Assembly (NCBI RefSeq): GCF_003837805.1
Contig: NZ_RQIT01000034.1
Coordinates: 1 to 58,500 of the forward strand
Length of the DNA stretch: 58,500 nucleotides
Source: Bradyrhizobium sp. RP6
GTDB lineage: Bacteria; Pseudomonadota; Alphaproteobacteria; Rhizobiales; Xanthobacteraceae
Direction of reading: 5' to 3'
The translations under genes and the position numbers were made by a program. Under the pieces are notes generated by a model, which was not told the DNA's origin, ran no database searches, and worked only from the letters and a program-made list of their open reading frames with translations. Of this stretch, positions 32,345 through 40,452 are shown piece after piece (positions within the stretch are counted from its first letter, which is position 1; every line of letters starts with the position of its first letter).

Positions 32345-33319
32345 ATGTCGCGACCCACCACAAGCTCGAGGGCGACCACGCATGCAAAGCCGGCAACGCG
32401 ACGCAATGCCCTGCCCGGCCGCCTCAGCCCCGGCATGGCCTGCGACACGGCCTTCCGGATCATCGCCCGTCGTCACCTCGATGCCGTGATCGCTCAGCAC
32501 GACGGCACGTGCCGCGGCGATCCCGAAGCCCTGCACCAGATCCGGATCGCATTGACGCATCTGCGTACTGCCATCCGCTTCTTCTCACCGATGGTCGACG
32601 ATGCCCTGCGGCCGAACGTCTGGGCCGAACTGAAATGGCTGAACAGTCAGCTCGGCATGGTGCGGGACCTCGACGTCGCGATCGAGCGGGTCGTCGCCGG
32701 GAGTAGTGACGAACTCGCCGTGGTCGCCGAGCTTCAGCAATGGGACGAGAAACGCGCCGAGAGCCATCGGCTGCTGGCGCGTGCGCTGCAATCGGCACGG
32801 TACCGCCGCCTGATCGAGCTGACCTCGACATGGATCGAAAGCGGCCCCTGGTCGACCCGGCGCAGCAAGGAAGCCGTTCGATTGCGCCGCTGCACGCTCG
32901 CCGACCACGCGACGGAGCGGCTGACCGAGTGGGAGACGACGCTGCTCAAGAAGGCACGAAAGCTCCGCAAGCTCGACACCGAGAAACGCCACAAGCTGAG
33001 GCTTCTCAACAAGCGGCTGACCTATTCGATCGAGTCGCTCCAGGACCTGTTCGTCGAGGAAACGCTGGCGCAACAGAAGTCCATTCTCAAGCAACTGCGC
33101 AGGGCGCAGCGGTCGCTCGGACAATTGAACGACGATGCACGAGGACAAGCGCTGGCAGCGTCTTTGAACGGCGCCGGCCTCGATATCGGTAGTCGCTTCC
33201 ACGATCGCAAGAGGGAAAAGAGGCTGCTGCGAACGGCCTCGGAGGCGTATCGGAAGCTGGACAAGGCCAAGCCCTTCCGCTCCTCGGACCTCGCGCCGAG
33301 CTCCGAGCCGAAGGTTTAG
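32345..33319 (+). CDS. CHAD-domain protein
   Basis: From the ATG the protein has 324 residues; a TTG 15 nt earlier, overlapping the previous stop, is an alternative start. The CHAD domain (about 35-315) shows the conserved histidines and basic residues in DPEALHQIRIALTHLRTAIRFF near 60-80 and the second-half repeat KLDTEKRHKLRLLNKRLTY near 210. CHAD proteins bind inorganic polyphosphate and, in some species, locate to polyphosphate granules. It is the last gene of the adh operon and converges on the PHA synthase gene, the two stops sharing four bases. A link to storage polymers in low oxygen is a reasonable inference. Confidence 0.85.
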   Translation: MSRPTTSSRATTHAKPATRRNALPGRLSPGMACDTAFRIIARRHLDAVIAQHDGTCRGDPEALHQIRIALTHLRTAIRFFSPMVDDALRPNVWAELKWLNSQLGMVRDLDVAIERVVAGSSDELAVVAELQQWDEKRAESHRLLARALQSARYRRLIELTSTWIESGPWSTRRSKEAVRLRRCTLADHATERLTEWETTLLKKARKLRKLDTEKRHKLRLLNKRLTYSIESLQDLFVEETLAQQKSILKQLRRAQRSLGQLNDDARGQALAASLNGAGLDIGSRFHDRKREKRLLRTASEAYRKLDKAKPFRSSDLAPSSEPKV

Positions 33320-35169
33320 GTGTGGACGTAGTCTCCCGGCGCATCCGGGAGGCCGGGGACGTCTCCAAGCCCGATCTGCGGCGGATTGCAGGGTGCGCCG
33401 GAGCGCGCCGCCAGCCATTTGGCCCATTCCGGCCACCACGACCCTTCAACTCGCGGAGCCAACTTCAGCCATTCATCCGCACCAACATAGGGCGCATCAG
33501 CAGCCTTGGTCAGCACCTGATAACTGTGGCCGGACTCCTGCGGAGGCGCAACGACACCGGCATTGTGACCGCCGCTGGTCAACAGGAACGTCACGTCGGC
33601 ATCGACCTGATAGTGGACCTTGTAGACGGATCGCCATGGCGCCACGTGATCGGCGAGCGTGCCGACCACGAACATCGGCGCGTGGATATCGGAGAGCGAA
33701 ATGCTCCTGCCTCCGACGAGATAGCGCCCTCCCGCCAGATCGTTGTCGAGGAACAGCTTGCGCAAATACTCCGAGTGCATGCGATAGGGTAGCCGCGTGG
33801 CGTCGGCGTTCCAGGCCATCAGGTCGCTCGGCGGTGCGCTCTCGCCCATCAGATAGTCATGTGACAGCCGCGACCAGATCAGCTCGTTTGAGCGCAGCAA
33901 CTGGAACGCGCCGGCCATCTGGGTCGTGTCGAGATAACCGCGCTGCCACATCATGTCTTCGAGAAAGGCCACTTGGCTCTCATTGATGAAGAGCGTCAGC
34001 TCTCCGGCCTCGGTGAAGTCGGTCTGGGCTGCCAGGAGAGTGACGGTGCCGAAGCGGCTATCACCGTCCCGCTCCATCGCGGCGGCGGCGATGGACAGCA
34101 ATGTGCCTCCCAGACAATATCCGAGCGCATGGGTCTTCCGACCCGGCATGATCAGACCAATCACGTCCAGGGCCGCCATGACGCCCAGCCTGCGATAATC
34201 ATCAAAGGCGAGATCCCGATCCCTCGCATCCGGGTTGCGCCAGGAGATCGCGAATACGGTGAGGCCTTGACCGGTCAGAAATTTGACCAGCGAGTTCTGC
34301 GGCGACAGATCGAGGATGTAGTATTTCATGATCCAGGCCGGCACGATCAGGATCGGCTCGGGCCGCACCTGCGCAGTCGTCGGATAGTACTGAATCAGCT
34401 CGATCAGCTCGTTGCGGTAGACGACCTTGCCAGGTGAGACCGCCACCGTCTTGCCGACCACGAACTGCCCGTCGTCGGCCAATTTCGAGTTGGAGAGCAG
34501 GCGCATCAGGTCGCTGCACCAGTTCTGCCAGCCGAAGACGAAATTCTCCCCGCCGCTCTGGAACGCCTTCTCCAGCACCTTCGGATTGGTCGCAGCAAAG
34601 TTCGACGGCGCCAGCATGTCGAGCATCTGGCGCATCGAGAACTCGACGATAGCTTCAGTTCCGTGCGAAACGCCGCGTACACCCGTCGCAGCATCGCGCC
34701 ACCAGCGCTCTCCGAGCAGAAACGCCTGCGCCAGCAGGTTGAACGGCGCGAGCTCCCATTGCGGTCCCCTGAAGCGGCGATCGCGTTCCTGCGGCTGGAT
34801 CACGGACCACGGCTTTTGCCCCGGTGACATCGCGTGCGCAGCGGCTTCCGCGAGCCGGCCGGTGTCACGAACGATGTTGCGGGAAATCTCCATCCGGCGC
34901 TGCGGCGCCGCGGCCAGATGCGAGCTCCAATCGAGCCAGGCGAGCGACAGGGCAAGCGGCGAAATCCCGCCCGTGAACCGCGCCAGCATCGCGTGCAAAG
35001 CGCGGTCAAAAGGATATGGCTCAGATCCAGGCCGAGCACCGGCGGCGACCGGCATGTGTTCGGGCCTTTCGGTGTTCGCGGTCGAAGCTTCCGGACCAGC
35101 GATGGGATGGGTGGGGAGAACCTCAACCGACGGCTCTTCTGCCCGTGGAAATATCTGCACGACGCTCAT
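33316..35169 (-). CDS. phaC: poly(3-hydroxyalkanoate) synthase, class I-like
   Basis: The start MSVVQIFPRAEE is chosen because AGGA lies 8 nt before it, giving 617 residues, normal for class I synthases. An N-terminal PhaC_N domain (about 75-290) precedes the alpha/beta-hydrolase core. The lipase-like box is GYCLGG with nucleophile C352. The aspartate lies in VVGTLADHVAPW and the histidine in TSGGHNAGVV. It polymerises hydroxyacyl-CoA into granules. No phaA, phaB or phasin gene is adjacent, so this is a stand-alone paralogue. Its own FixK-type box (35234-35247) suggests a dedicated low-oxygen synthase. Confidence 0.92.
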   Translation of the reverse strand: MSVVQIFPRAEEPSVEVLPTHPIAGPEASTANTERPEHMPVAAGARPGSEPYPFDRALHAMLARFTGGISPLALSLAWLDWSSHLAAAPQRRMEISRNIVRDTGRLAEAAAHAMSPGQKPWSVIQPQERDRRFRGPQWELAPFNLLAQAFLLGERWWRDAATGVRGVSHGTEAIVEFSMRQMLDMLAPSNFAATNPKVLEKAFQSGGENFVFGWQNWCSDLMRLLSNSKLADDGQFVVGKTVAVSPGKVVYRNELIELIQYYPTTAQVRPEPILIVPAWIMKYYILDLSPQNSLVKFLTGQGLTVFAISWRNPDARDRDLAFDDYRRLGVMAALDVIGLIMPGRKTHALGYCLGGTLLSIAAAAMERDGDSRFGTVTLLAAQTDFTEAGELTLFINESQVAFLEDMMWQRGYLDTTQMAGAFQLLRSNELIWSRLSHDYLMGESAPPSDLMAWNADATRLPYRMHSEYLRKLFLDNDLAGGRYLVGGRSISLSDIHAPMFVVGTLADHVAPWRSVYKVHYQVDADVTFLLTSGGHNAGVVAPPQESGHSYQVLTKAADAPYVGADEWLKLAPRVEGSWWPEWAKWLAARSGAPCNPPQIGLGDVPGLPDAPGDYVHT

Positions 35170-35233
35170 GGTCAAATTCCTGCGGGCTCAGTTCAACGTC
35201 GGCAGCAGGATACGGCCCGGCCTCGACTACGTG

Positions 35234-35247
35234 TTGAGCTGCATCAA
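35234..35247 (-). promoter_or_regulatory. FixK-type box TTGAGCTGCATCAA upstream of phaC
   Basis: The right half-site ATCAA is perfect and the left is TTGAG. It lies 65 bp before the phaC start. Confidence 0.65.
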
Positions 35248-35298
35248 ATCCGCCTCCGGATCACAATTGCTGCATCGGGATCGAACCATGTTCGCCGA

Positions 35299-35312
35299 TT
35301 GACTTGAGTCAA
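35299..35312 (+). promoter_or_regulatory. FixK-type box TTGACTTGAGTCAA upstream of the CBS-BON gene
   Basis: The site is a near-perfect palindrome with TTGAC and GTCAA half-sites. It lies 66 bp before the CBS-BON start, and the neighbouring box serves the divergent phaC gene. Confidence 0.7.
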
Positions 35313-35377
35313 ACCGCACTGTGATACCCGAGCTAGGATTCGTGCATCGCAATCCCAACAAGCCAGCGGAGTTATCC

Positions 35378-36106
35378 ATGCGCGCCCACCAGATCATGAC
35401 CCGGTCGGTCATCTCGGTCACCCCCGACACCAGCATCGTCGAAGCGGCAAATATCATGCTGAAGCGGCATGTCAGCGGACTCACGGTGGTCGACGAGACC
35501 GGCAAGCTGGTCGGTGTCGTGTCGGAAGGAGATTTCATCCGCCGCAGCGAAATCGGAACCGGGCGCAAGCGCGGGCGCTGGCTGCGATTCATCCTCGGTC
35601 CCGGCAAATCCGCGAGCGACTTCGTCCATGAGCACGGACGCAAGGTCTCGGAAGTGATGACCGACTCGCCCGTGACGATCACGGAGGATACGGCGCTCGC
35701 GGAGATCGTCGACCTCATGGAGCGGAACAACATCAAGCGGCTGCCCGTCGTGCGTGGCGACAAGGTCGTCGGGATCGTATCCCGCGCCAATCTGCTGCAG
35801 GCGGTGGCGGGGCTCGCCCGAGAAGTGCCGGATCCGACCGCGGACGACGACCACATTCGCAGCCGCATCATCGATACCATGGAGAAGAACGACTGGTGCC
35901 CGTTCGGACTGAACGTGATCGTGCGCGACGGTATCGTTCACCTCAGCGGCGTCATCACCGAAGAGCGCGCACGGCAGGCCGCGATCGTCGCCGCAGAGAA
36001 CGTCGAGGGCGTGAAGAAGGTGCACGACCATCTGTGCTGGGTCGACACCATGTCCGGCGTCTATCTGAACTCGCCCGAGGACGATGAGCTCGCCAAAGCA
36101 AGCTAA
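35378..36106 (+). CDS. CBS-pair and BON domain protein
   Basis: The start MRAHQIMTRSV is chosen because GGAG lies 7 nt upstream and the CBS fold begins there; it gives 242 residues. The first CBS repeat (about 1-60; AHQIMTRSVISVTPDTSIVEAANIM) and the second (about 88-150; VSEVMTDSPVTITEDTALAEIVDLM) form an adenine-nucleotide-sensing pair. They are followed by a BON domain (about 165-225; NVIVRDGIVHLSGVI). The protein has no catalytic part, so it probably senses energy state or modulates a partner. Such CBS proteins are repeatedly FNR/FixK targets in rhizobia. It converges on the ridA-like gene. Confidence 0.87.
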   Translation: MRAHQIMTRSVISVTPDTSIVEAANIMLKRHVSGLTVVDETGKLVGVVSEGDFIRRSEIGTGRKRGRWLRFILGPGKSASDFVHEHGRKVSEVMTDSPVTITEDTALAEIVDLMERNNIKRLPVVRGDKVVGIVSRANLLQAVAGLAREVPDPTADDDHIRSRIIDTMEKNDWCPFGLNVIVRDGIVHLSGVITEERARQAAIVAAENVEGVKKVHDHLCWVDTMSGVYLNSPEDDELAKAS

Positions 36107-36108
36107 CC

Positions 36109-36150
36109 AGGCGAGTTGACCGAGGCGAGCTGACCAAGGCGAGCCGCTCG
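36109..36150. repeat. three tandem 14-bp units (AGGCGAGNTGACCN)
   Basis: AGGCGAGTTGACCG, AGGCGAGCTGACCA and the diverged AGGCGAGCCGCTCG follow directly after the CBS-BON stop. A fourth related unit overlaps the stop codon itself. This is a short local duplication in the convergent gap; no function is visible. Confidence 0.6.
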
Positions 36151-36159
36151 CGGCGGAGC

Positions 36160-36624
36160 TCAGCGAGGAATGACGGCGGTGGCTTCGATCTCGACGCGCG
36201 CCGCCTTCTCCACGAGGCGTACCACCTGAACCAGCGCCATCGCAGGATAGTGCGTTCCGAAGACGTCGCGATAGACTCTGCCCAGTTCCTTCAGATTGGC
36301 CAGGTACTCGTCCATGTCGACGACGTACCAGGTCAGGCGCACGAGGTGCTCGGGCCGGGCACCGGCCTCGACCAGGATCGCGGCGATGTTGCTCAAGGTC
36401 TGACGCACCTGCGCGACGAAGCCTTGCGCGAGGCGCTCTTCCGCGTCCCAGCCGATCACCCCGCCGGTGACGACGATGCGCCCTTCGGCAGCCATGCCGT
36501 TGGCATAGCCTTTCGGCACCGGCCAGCCTGACGGCTGGAGGATCTGCGCCTTGGTGGGCGCTCCGTCCTCGGCTGCTGTCGGCAGTACCGCGAGTTGCGG
36601 GCCATTCGGCGTCGTCACAGACAA
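36160..36624 (-). CDS. RidA (YjgF/YER057c/UK114) family protein in the aminobenzoate operon
   Basis: This 154-residue protein is a RidA-fold trimer subunit with an extended N-terminus (about 30 residues). The landmarks are AAEGRIVVTGGVIGW, QVRQTLSNIAAILVEAGARPEHLVRLTWYVVDM and HYPAMALVQVVRL. The start is TTG, decided by AAGGA 7 nt upstream. RidA proteins hydrolyse enamines and imines. The family arginine before the last strand appears as QVVRLVEKAARVEIEATAV, so an active site is possible. It begins 15 bp after the CoA ligase stop and is therefore part of the ligase operon. It may release ammonia from the enamine intermediate of 2-aminobenzoyl-CoA degradation (inference). Confidence 0.87.
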   Translation of the reverse strand: MSVTTPNGPQLAVLPTAAEDGAPTKAQILQPSGWPVPKGYANGMAAEGRIVVTGGVIGWDAEERLAQGFVAQVRQTLSNIAAILVEAGARPEHLVRLTWYVVDMDEYLANLKELGRVYRDVFGTHYPAMALVQVVRLVEKAARVEIEATAVIPR

Positions 36625-36639
36625 TTCTCTATCCTTCTC

Positions 36640-38331
36640 TCATTCCGCAGCGACGCCTGAGGACGTCGCCGCGGCCTGCGCCAGTTGCCGCAGCGCAAAG
36701 CGCTTCAACTTGCCGGTTTCGGTCTTCGGCAATTGCGTCACGAACTCGATGGCGCGCGGATATTTGTAAGGCGCGATCTCGCGTTTGACATGCTCCTGCA
36801 GCTCCGCCACGAGCTGAGCATCAGGCGTCACGCCAGGTGCGGCGATGACATAGGCCTTCACGATCATGCCGCGCGCCTCGTCCGGAGCGCCGACCACACC
36901 GCACTCGGCGACCGCCGGATGCGTGAGCAGCGCCGCTTCGACATCCGTGCCCGCGATGTTGTAACCGGCAGACACGATCATGTCGTCGGACCGCGACTGG
37001 TACCAGAAATAACCGTCGCTATCCATCAGATAGGTGTCGCCAGTGATGTTCCAGCCGTCCTGGACATATTTCCGCTGCCGCTCGTCGGCCAGATAGCGGC
37101 AACCGGTCGGCCCGCGCACGGCGAGACGGCCCATCGTTCCAGCCGGCACGTCGCGGCCCTCATCGTCGACGATCTTGGCTTCATAGCCCGGCACGGGCTT
37201 TCCGGTGGCGCCGGGGCGGATCTCGTCCTCGGTCGCGCTGATGAAGATGTGCAGCATCTCGGTCGAACCGATGCCATCCATCAGCTTGATGCCGGTGGCC
37301 TTGAGCCAGGCATCGAATGTCGGCTTGGGCAGTGTCTCGCCCGCGGAGACGCATTTGCGTAACGAAGAAATGTCCCGGCCCGCAAGCTTACCGATCATGG
37401 CACGGTATGCGGTCGGCGCCGTGAAACAGACCGTGGTCTTGTATTGCTCGATCGCCGACAGCAAATCGTCCGGCGTCGTCTTCTCAAGCACGACGAAGGA
37501 GGCGCCGATATGCATCGGAAACAGCACGCCGCCGAAGCCGAAGGTGAAGGCAAGCGGGGCCGAGCCGATGAAACGATCCTTCTGGTCGGCGCGCAAGATG
37601 TTGCGCGCATAGCCGTCGCAGACCGCGAGCATGTCGCGGTGGAAATGCATGGTGCCCTTGGGGTCGCCTGTTGTGCCCGACGTGAATGCGATCAGGCAGA
37701 CGTCGTCAGCGGCGGTATCGACGGCCTTGAACTCCGGACTGACGTCGGCGATGAGCGCCTCGAGCGAGTCGGTCGCGCCGTTGCCCCAATACACGACTCG
37801 GGCGAGATTGGGCGCCCCAGCTTTCGCCTTTTCCATCTCCTCGGAAAGCTTTCCGTCGCACAGCGCCAGCGTGATCTCCGCCTTCTGAATCGGATAGGAT
37901 AGCTCCTTCGCACGCAACAGCGGCATCGTCGCGACGCAAATTCCGCCTGCCTTGATCACAGCCAGATAGGTCGCAACCATCATCGGATTGTTGGCCGAGC
38001 GCAGCAGCACGCGCCCGCCGGTAACGAGACCCAGCTTGCCGACCAGCAGATTGGCGATGCGGTTCACGAGTGCTTGCAGCTCGCGATAAGTGTAGCTGAC
38101 GGCGGGGCTGATGATGCAAGGGGCGTCGCCATGGCCCTGCTCCACCCAGCGGTCGAGGAAGTAGCTGACGCAATTCAGTCGCGACGGATAGCGCAACTCC
38201 GGCCGCGCGAAAACGAATTCGGGCCAGAGCTCGCGCGGCGGCAGATTCTGCCGCGCGAACGTATCGACATGGGCCGTCGCGGCGTTGCCGTCATGCGAGC
38301 CCGTCACTTGAATCTTGGCGGCGTTGGCCAT
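36640..38331 (-). CDS. benzoate-CoA ligase family enzyme, probably 2-aminobenzoate (or salicylate)-CoA ligase
   Basis: This 563-residue adenylate-forming enzyme carries AMP-binding motifs: FTSGTTGDPKGTMHFH (A3 region, about 215-230), GIGSTEMLHIF (A5, near 350) and DGWNITGDTYLMD (A7, near 425). The hinge and C-terminal domain end in the lysine motif PKTETGKLKRFALRQL. The N-terminal region FVFARPELRYPSRLNCVSYFLD is characteristic of benzoate/2-aminobenzoate-CoA ligases. It activates the aromatic acid to its CoA thioester for the monooxygenase-reductase encoded 4 kb away. An operator-like motif (38383-38408) lies about 50 bp upstream. It is cotranscribed with the RidA gene. Confidence 0.85.
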   Translation of the reverse strand: MANAAKIQVTGSHDGNAATAHVDTFARQNLPPRELWPEFVFARPELRYPSRLNCVSYFLDRWVEQGHGDAPCIISPAVSYTYRELQALVNRIANLLVGKLGLVTGGRVLLRSANNPMMVATYLAVIKAGGICVATMPLLRAKELSYPIQKAEITLALCDGKLSEEMEKAKAGAPNLARVVYWGNGATDSLEALIADVSPEFKAVDTAADDVCLIAFTSGTTGDPKGTMHFHRDMLAVCDGYARNILRADQKDRFIGSAPLAFTFGFGGVLFPMHIGASFVVLEKTTPDDLLSAIEQYKTTVCFTAPTAYRAMIGKLAGRDISSLRKCVSAGETLPKPTFDAWLKATGIKLMDGIGSTEMLHIFISATEDEIRPGATGKPVPGYEAKIVDDEGRDVPAGTMGRLAVRGPTGCRYLADERQRKYVQDGWNITGDTYLMDSDGYFWYQSRSDDMIVSAGYNIAGTDVEAALLTHPAVAECGVVGAPDEARGMIVKAYVIAAPGVTPDAQLVAELQEHVKREIAPYKYPRAIEFVTQLPKTETGKLKRFALRQLAQAAATSSGVAAE

Positions 38332-38382
38332 CGCACGCTCCTTTCAGCATGGATTGCACCCGGCAGCACGATCTGGCAATCA

Positions 38383-38408
38383 TTTTATGCTTAAAACAAT
38401 TCGGCGCA
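38383..38408 (-). promoter_or_regulatory. candidate MarR operator 1 (TTTTATGCTTAAAA + CAATTCGGCGCAA)
   Basis: The motif has a 14-bp AT-rich near-palindrome TTTTATGCTTAAAA followed by CAATTCGGCGC. The same two-part motif occurs at 39091, 44607, 46352 and 46431, each time upstream of a gene of the aromatic-acid block. This copy lies 52 bp before the CoA-ligase start. Confidence 0.65.
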
Positions 38409-38476
38409 ATAGCGGATTTTGGGCATGCCGTGCTTTTTCGTGCGGCAAAGGAGATTGGCGGCCTGTTCAGGCGGCC

Positions 38477-38968
38477 TTATGGCCGACGGCGCGCGGCCGA
38501 CTTCTGCGCCGAGGCCTTGGTCTTGGCCAGCAGCCGCATCAATTCGCGCACATCCTTCGGCGTCAGGTCGGCGAAGAGATCGGCGATCCAGGTTTCATGC
38601 TCCGCAGCCATCCTGCGAAACTCGGCACGTCCGAGCTTGGTGAGGCGGATCACCTGGACGCGGCGGTCCGTCTCCGAGGTCCTCCGGTCGAGATGGCCGG
38701 ATTCCACCAGACGCTCGACCAGGCCAGTCACGTTGCCGTTCGACACCATCATGCGCTTGGAGACATCGGACAGCGTCATGCCGTCCGGAGCCTTGTCGAG
38801 CTGAGCCATCAGGTCGAAACGCGGCAAAGTGACGTCGAACCGCTGCCGCAGCCGACCGCGAACCTCGCCCTCGATCAACGTCGTACAGGTCAGGAGACGC
38901 AGCCACAGCCGAAGCTCTTCGGCGTGGTCCTCCGGCGTTTCGACGGCCTTCGTCTCGGAATCGAGCAT
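38477..38968 (-). CDS. MarR-family transcriptional regulator of the aromatic-acid cluster
   Basis: From MLDSETKAVETPED the protein has 163 residues, the usual MarR length. The longer frame would begin inside the operator at 39091-39115 and is not family-like; an ATG at 38995 is an alternative. The winged helix-turn-helix (about 55-125) includes MTLSDVSKRMMVSNGNVTGLVERL and the wing HLDRRTSETDRRVQVIRLT. The C-terminal tail is lysine/arginine-rich. MarR proteins in such clusters usually repress and are released by the aryl-CoA or free acid. Its position beside the ligase and the five shared motifs make it the best candidate to bind them. Confidence 0.85.
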   Translation of the reverse strand: MLDSETKAVETPEDHAEELRLWLRLLTCTTLIEGEVRGRLRQRFDVTLPRFDLMAQLDKAPDGMTLSDVSKRMMVSNGNVTGLVERLVESGHLDRRTSETDRRVQVIRLTKLGRAEFRRMAAEHETWIADLFADLTPKDVRELMRLLAKTKASAQKSAARRRP

Positions 38969-39090
38969 GTTGATGCAGTCACTCACGACCGGCATTGCCG
39001 CCGGAACGGATTCCCCAACGTTTTGAGCTTCAAGTAAATCGGAGCCGGCTGCAAGTCCAAAGCTGCAACAATCGACCGCACCACCAATTT

Positions 39091-39115
39091 CTTTAGGCTT
39101 CAAACAATTGGCGCG
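39091..39115. promoter_or_regulatory. candidate MarR operator 2 (CTTTAGGCTTCAAA + CAATTGGCGCG)
   Basis: This copy lies between the marR start (about 120 bp away) and the divergent LivK-type binding-protein gene (about 130 bp away). It has one base fewer between the two parts than copy 1. Autoregulation and control of the uptake gene from one site is plausible. Confidence 0.58.
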
Positions 39116-39246
39116 CCGCTTGCATGCGCAGCTGCCCGGAGGATGCGACGCCTCGAGCTCGGCTTGCCGCGGCGGTCATCATCGGCATAAGCTTGGATTG
39201 AAGTACGAGGCTTGCAGCGCAAGCCGATCGTTACGAGGGACAGATC

Positions 39247-40422
39247 ATGAAGACGCAAATGACCTTGGCCGCAGCCGCCGTGCTGCTCGGTACCGTGGCG
39301 ACCCCTGCCCTCGCCCAGGAAAAAATCAAGCTGGGTGTGATCGTGACCCTGTCGGGACCTGCCGCCGCGCTTGGCCAACAGGTTCGCGACGGTTTCACGC
39401 TCGCAGTGAAGGATCTCGGCAACAAGATGGGCGGCCGCGATGTCGATGTCGTCGTCGTCGACGACGAGTTGAAGCCGGATGCAGCCGTGACCAAGGTCAA
39501 GGGCCTTCTTGAGCGCGAGAAGGTCGACTTCGTGGTCGGACCGATCTTCTCCAACATCCTCCAGGCGATCCACCGGCCCATCACGGAATCGAAGACCTTC
39601 CTGATCAGCCCCAATGCCGGGCCGTCTACCTTTGCCGGCAAGGACTGCAACCCATTCTTCTACGTGACGTCGTATCAGAACGATCAGGTTCACGAGATCC
39701 TCGGCAAGGTCGCGCAGGATCGCGGCTACAAGCGCATGTACCTGATGGTCCCGAACTATCAGGCCGGCAAGGATTCGGTGGCGGGCTTCAAGCTCGACTA
39801 CAAGGGCGAGATCGTCGAGGAATCCTACATGCCGCTGAACACGCTGGACTTCCAGCCGGAGCTGTCCAAGATCTCCTCGCAAAAGCCCGATGCTCTCTTC
39901 ACGTTCATGCCGGGCGGCCTCGGTGTTAATCTCGTCAAGCAATACCGGCAGGCGGGCCTTGCCGACACCATCCCGGTGCTCTCGGCGTTCACCGTGGATG
40001 AATCGACCTTGCCGGCGCAGCAGGACGCCGCGGTCGGCATGTTCGGCGGTGCGAACTGGGCGCCCAATCTCGATAATCCCCAGAACAAGAAGTTCGTGGC
40101 TGCCTATGAGGCGGCTTACAACATCGTGCCCGGCACCTATGCCTTCCAGGCCTATGACGCAGCGATGCTGATCGACAGTGCGGTCAAGGCGGTGAAGGGC
40201 GATCTGTCGAACAAGGACGCCGTTCGCGCAGCGCTCAAGAAAGCCGACTTCACCTCGCTGCGCGGCGCCTTCAAGTTCAACACCAACGGCTATCCGATCC
40301 AAGATTTCTACCTGACCAAGGTCGCCAAGCGTCCGGACGGCAAGTTCCAGACCGAGATCGTGCAGAAGGTGTTCGAGAATTACGGCGACCGCTATGCCAA
40401 GGACTGCAAGGCGGCGAACTGA
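39247..40422 (+). CDS. LivK-type ABC transporter substrate-binding protein
   Basis: This 391-residue protein has a Sec signal peptide (MKTQMTLAAAAVLLGTVATPALA) and the Leu/Ile/Val-binding fold. Landmarks are KIKLGVIVTLSGPAAALGQQVRDGF, VVVVDDELKPDAAVTKVKGLLE near 75 and FVVGPIFSNILQAI near 97. Proteins of this family bind aromatic acids as well as amino acids, and related binding proteins are found beside benzoate-type pathways. No permease or ATPase gene is adjacent, so it must use a complex encoded elsewhere. It diverges from marR and is followed 30 bp later by the cupin gene. Confidence 0.92.
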   Translation: MKTQMTLAAAAVLLGTVATPALAQEKIKLGVIVTLSGPAAALGQQVRDGFTLAVKDLGNKMGGRDVDVVVVDDELKPDAAVTKVKGLLEREKVDFVVGPIFSNILQAIHRPITESKTFLISPNAGPSTFAGKDCNPFFYVTSYQNDQVHEILGKVAQDRGYKRMYLMVPNYQAGKDSVAGFKLDYKGEIVEESYMPLNTLDFQPELSKISSQKPDALFTFMPGGLGVNLVKQYRQAGLADTIPVLSAFTVDESTLPAQQDAAVGMFGGANWAPNLDNPQNKKFVAAYEAAYNIVPGTYAFQAYDAAMLIDSAVKAVKGDLSNKDAVRAALKKADFTSLRGAFKFNTNGYPIQDFYLTKVAKRPDGKFQTEIVQKVFENYGDRYAKDCKAAN

Positions 40423-40452
40423 GGCAGTATATTGCGTTACGGGAGGACTGCA

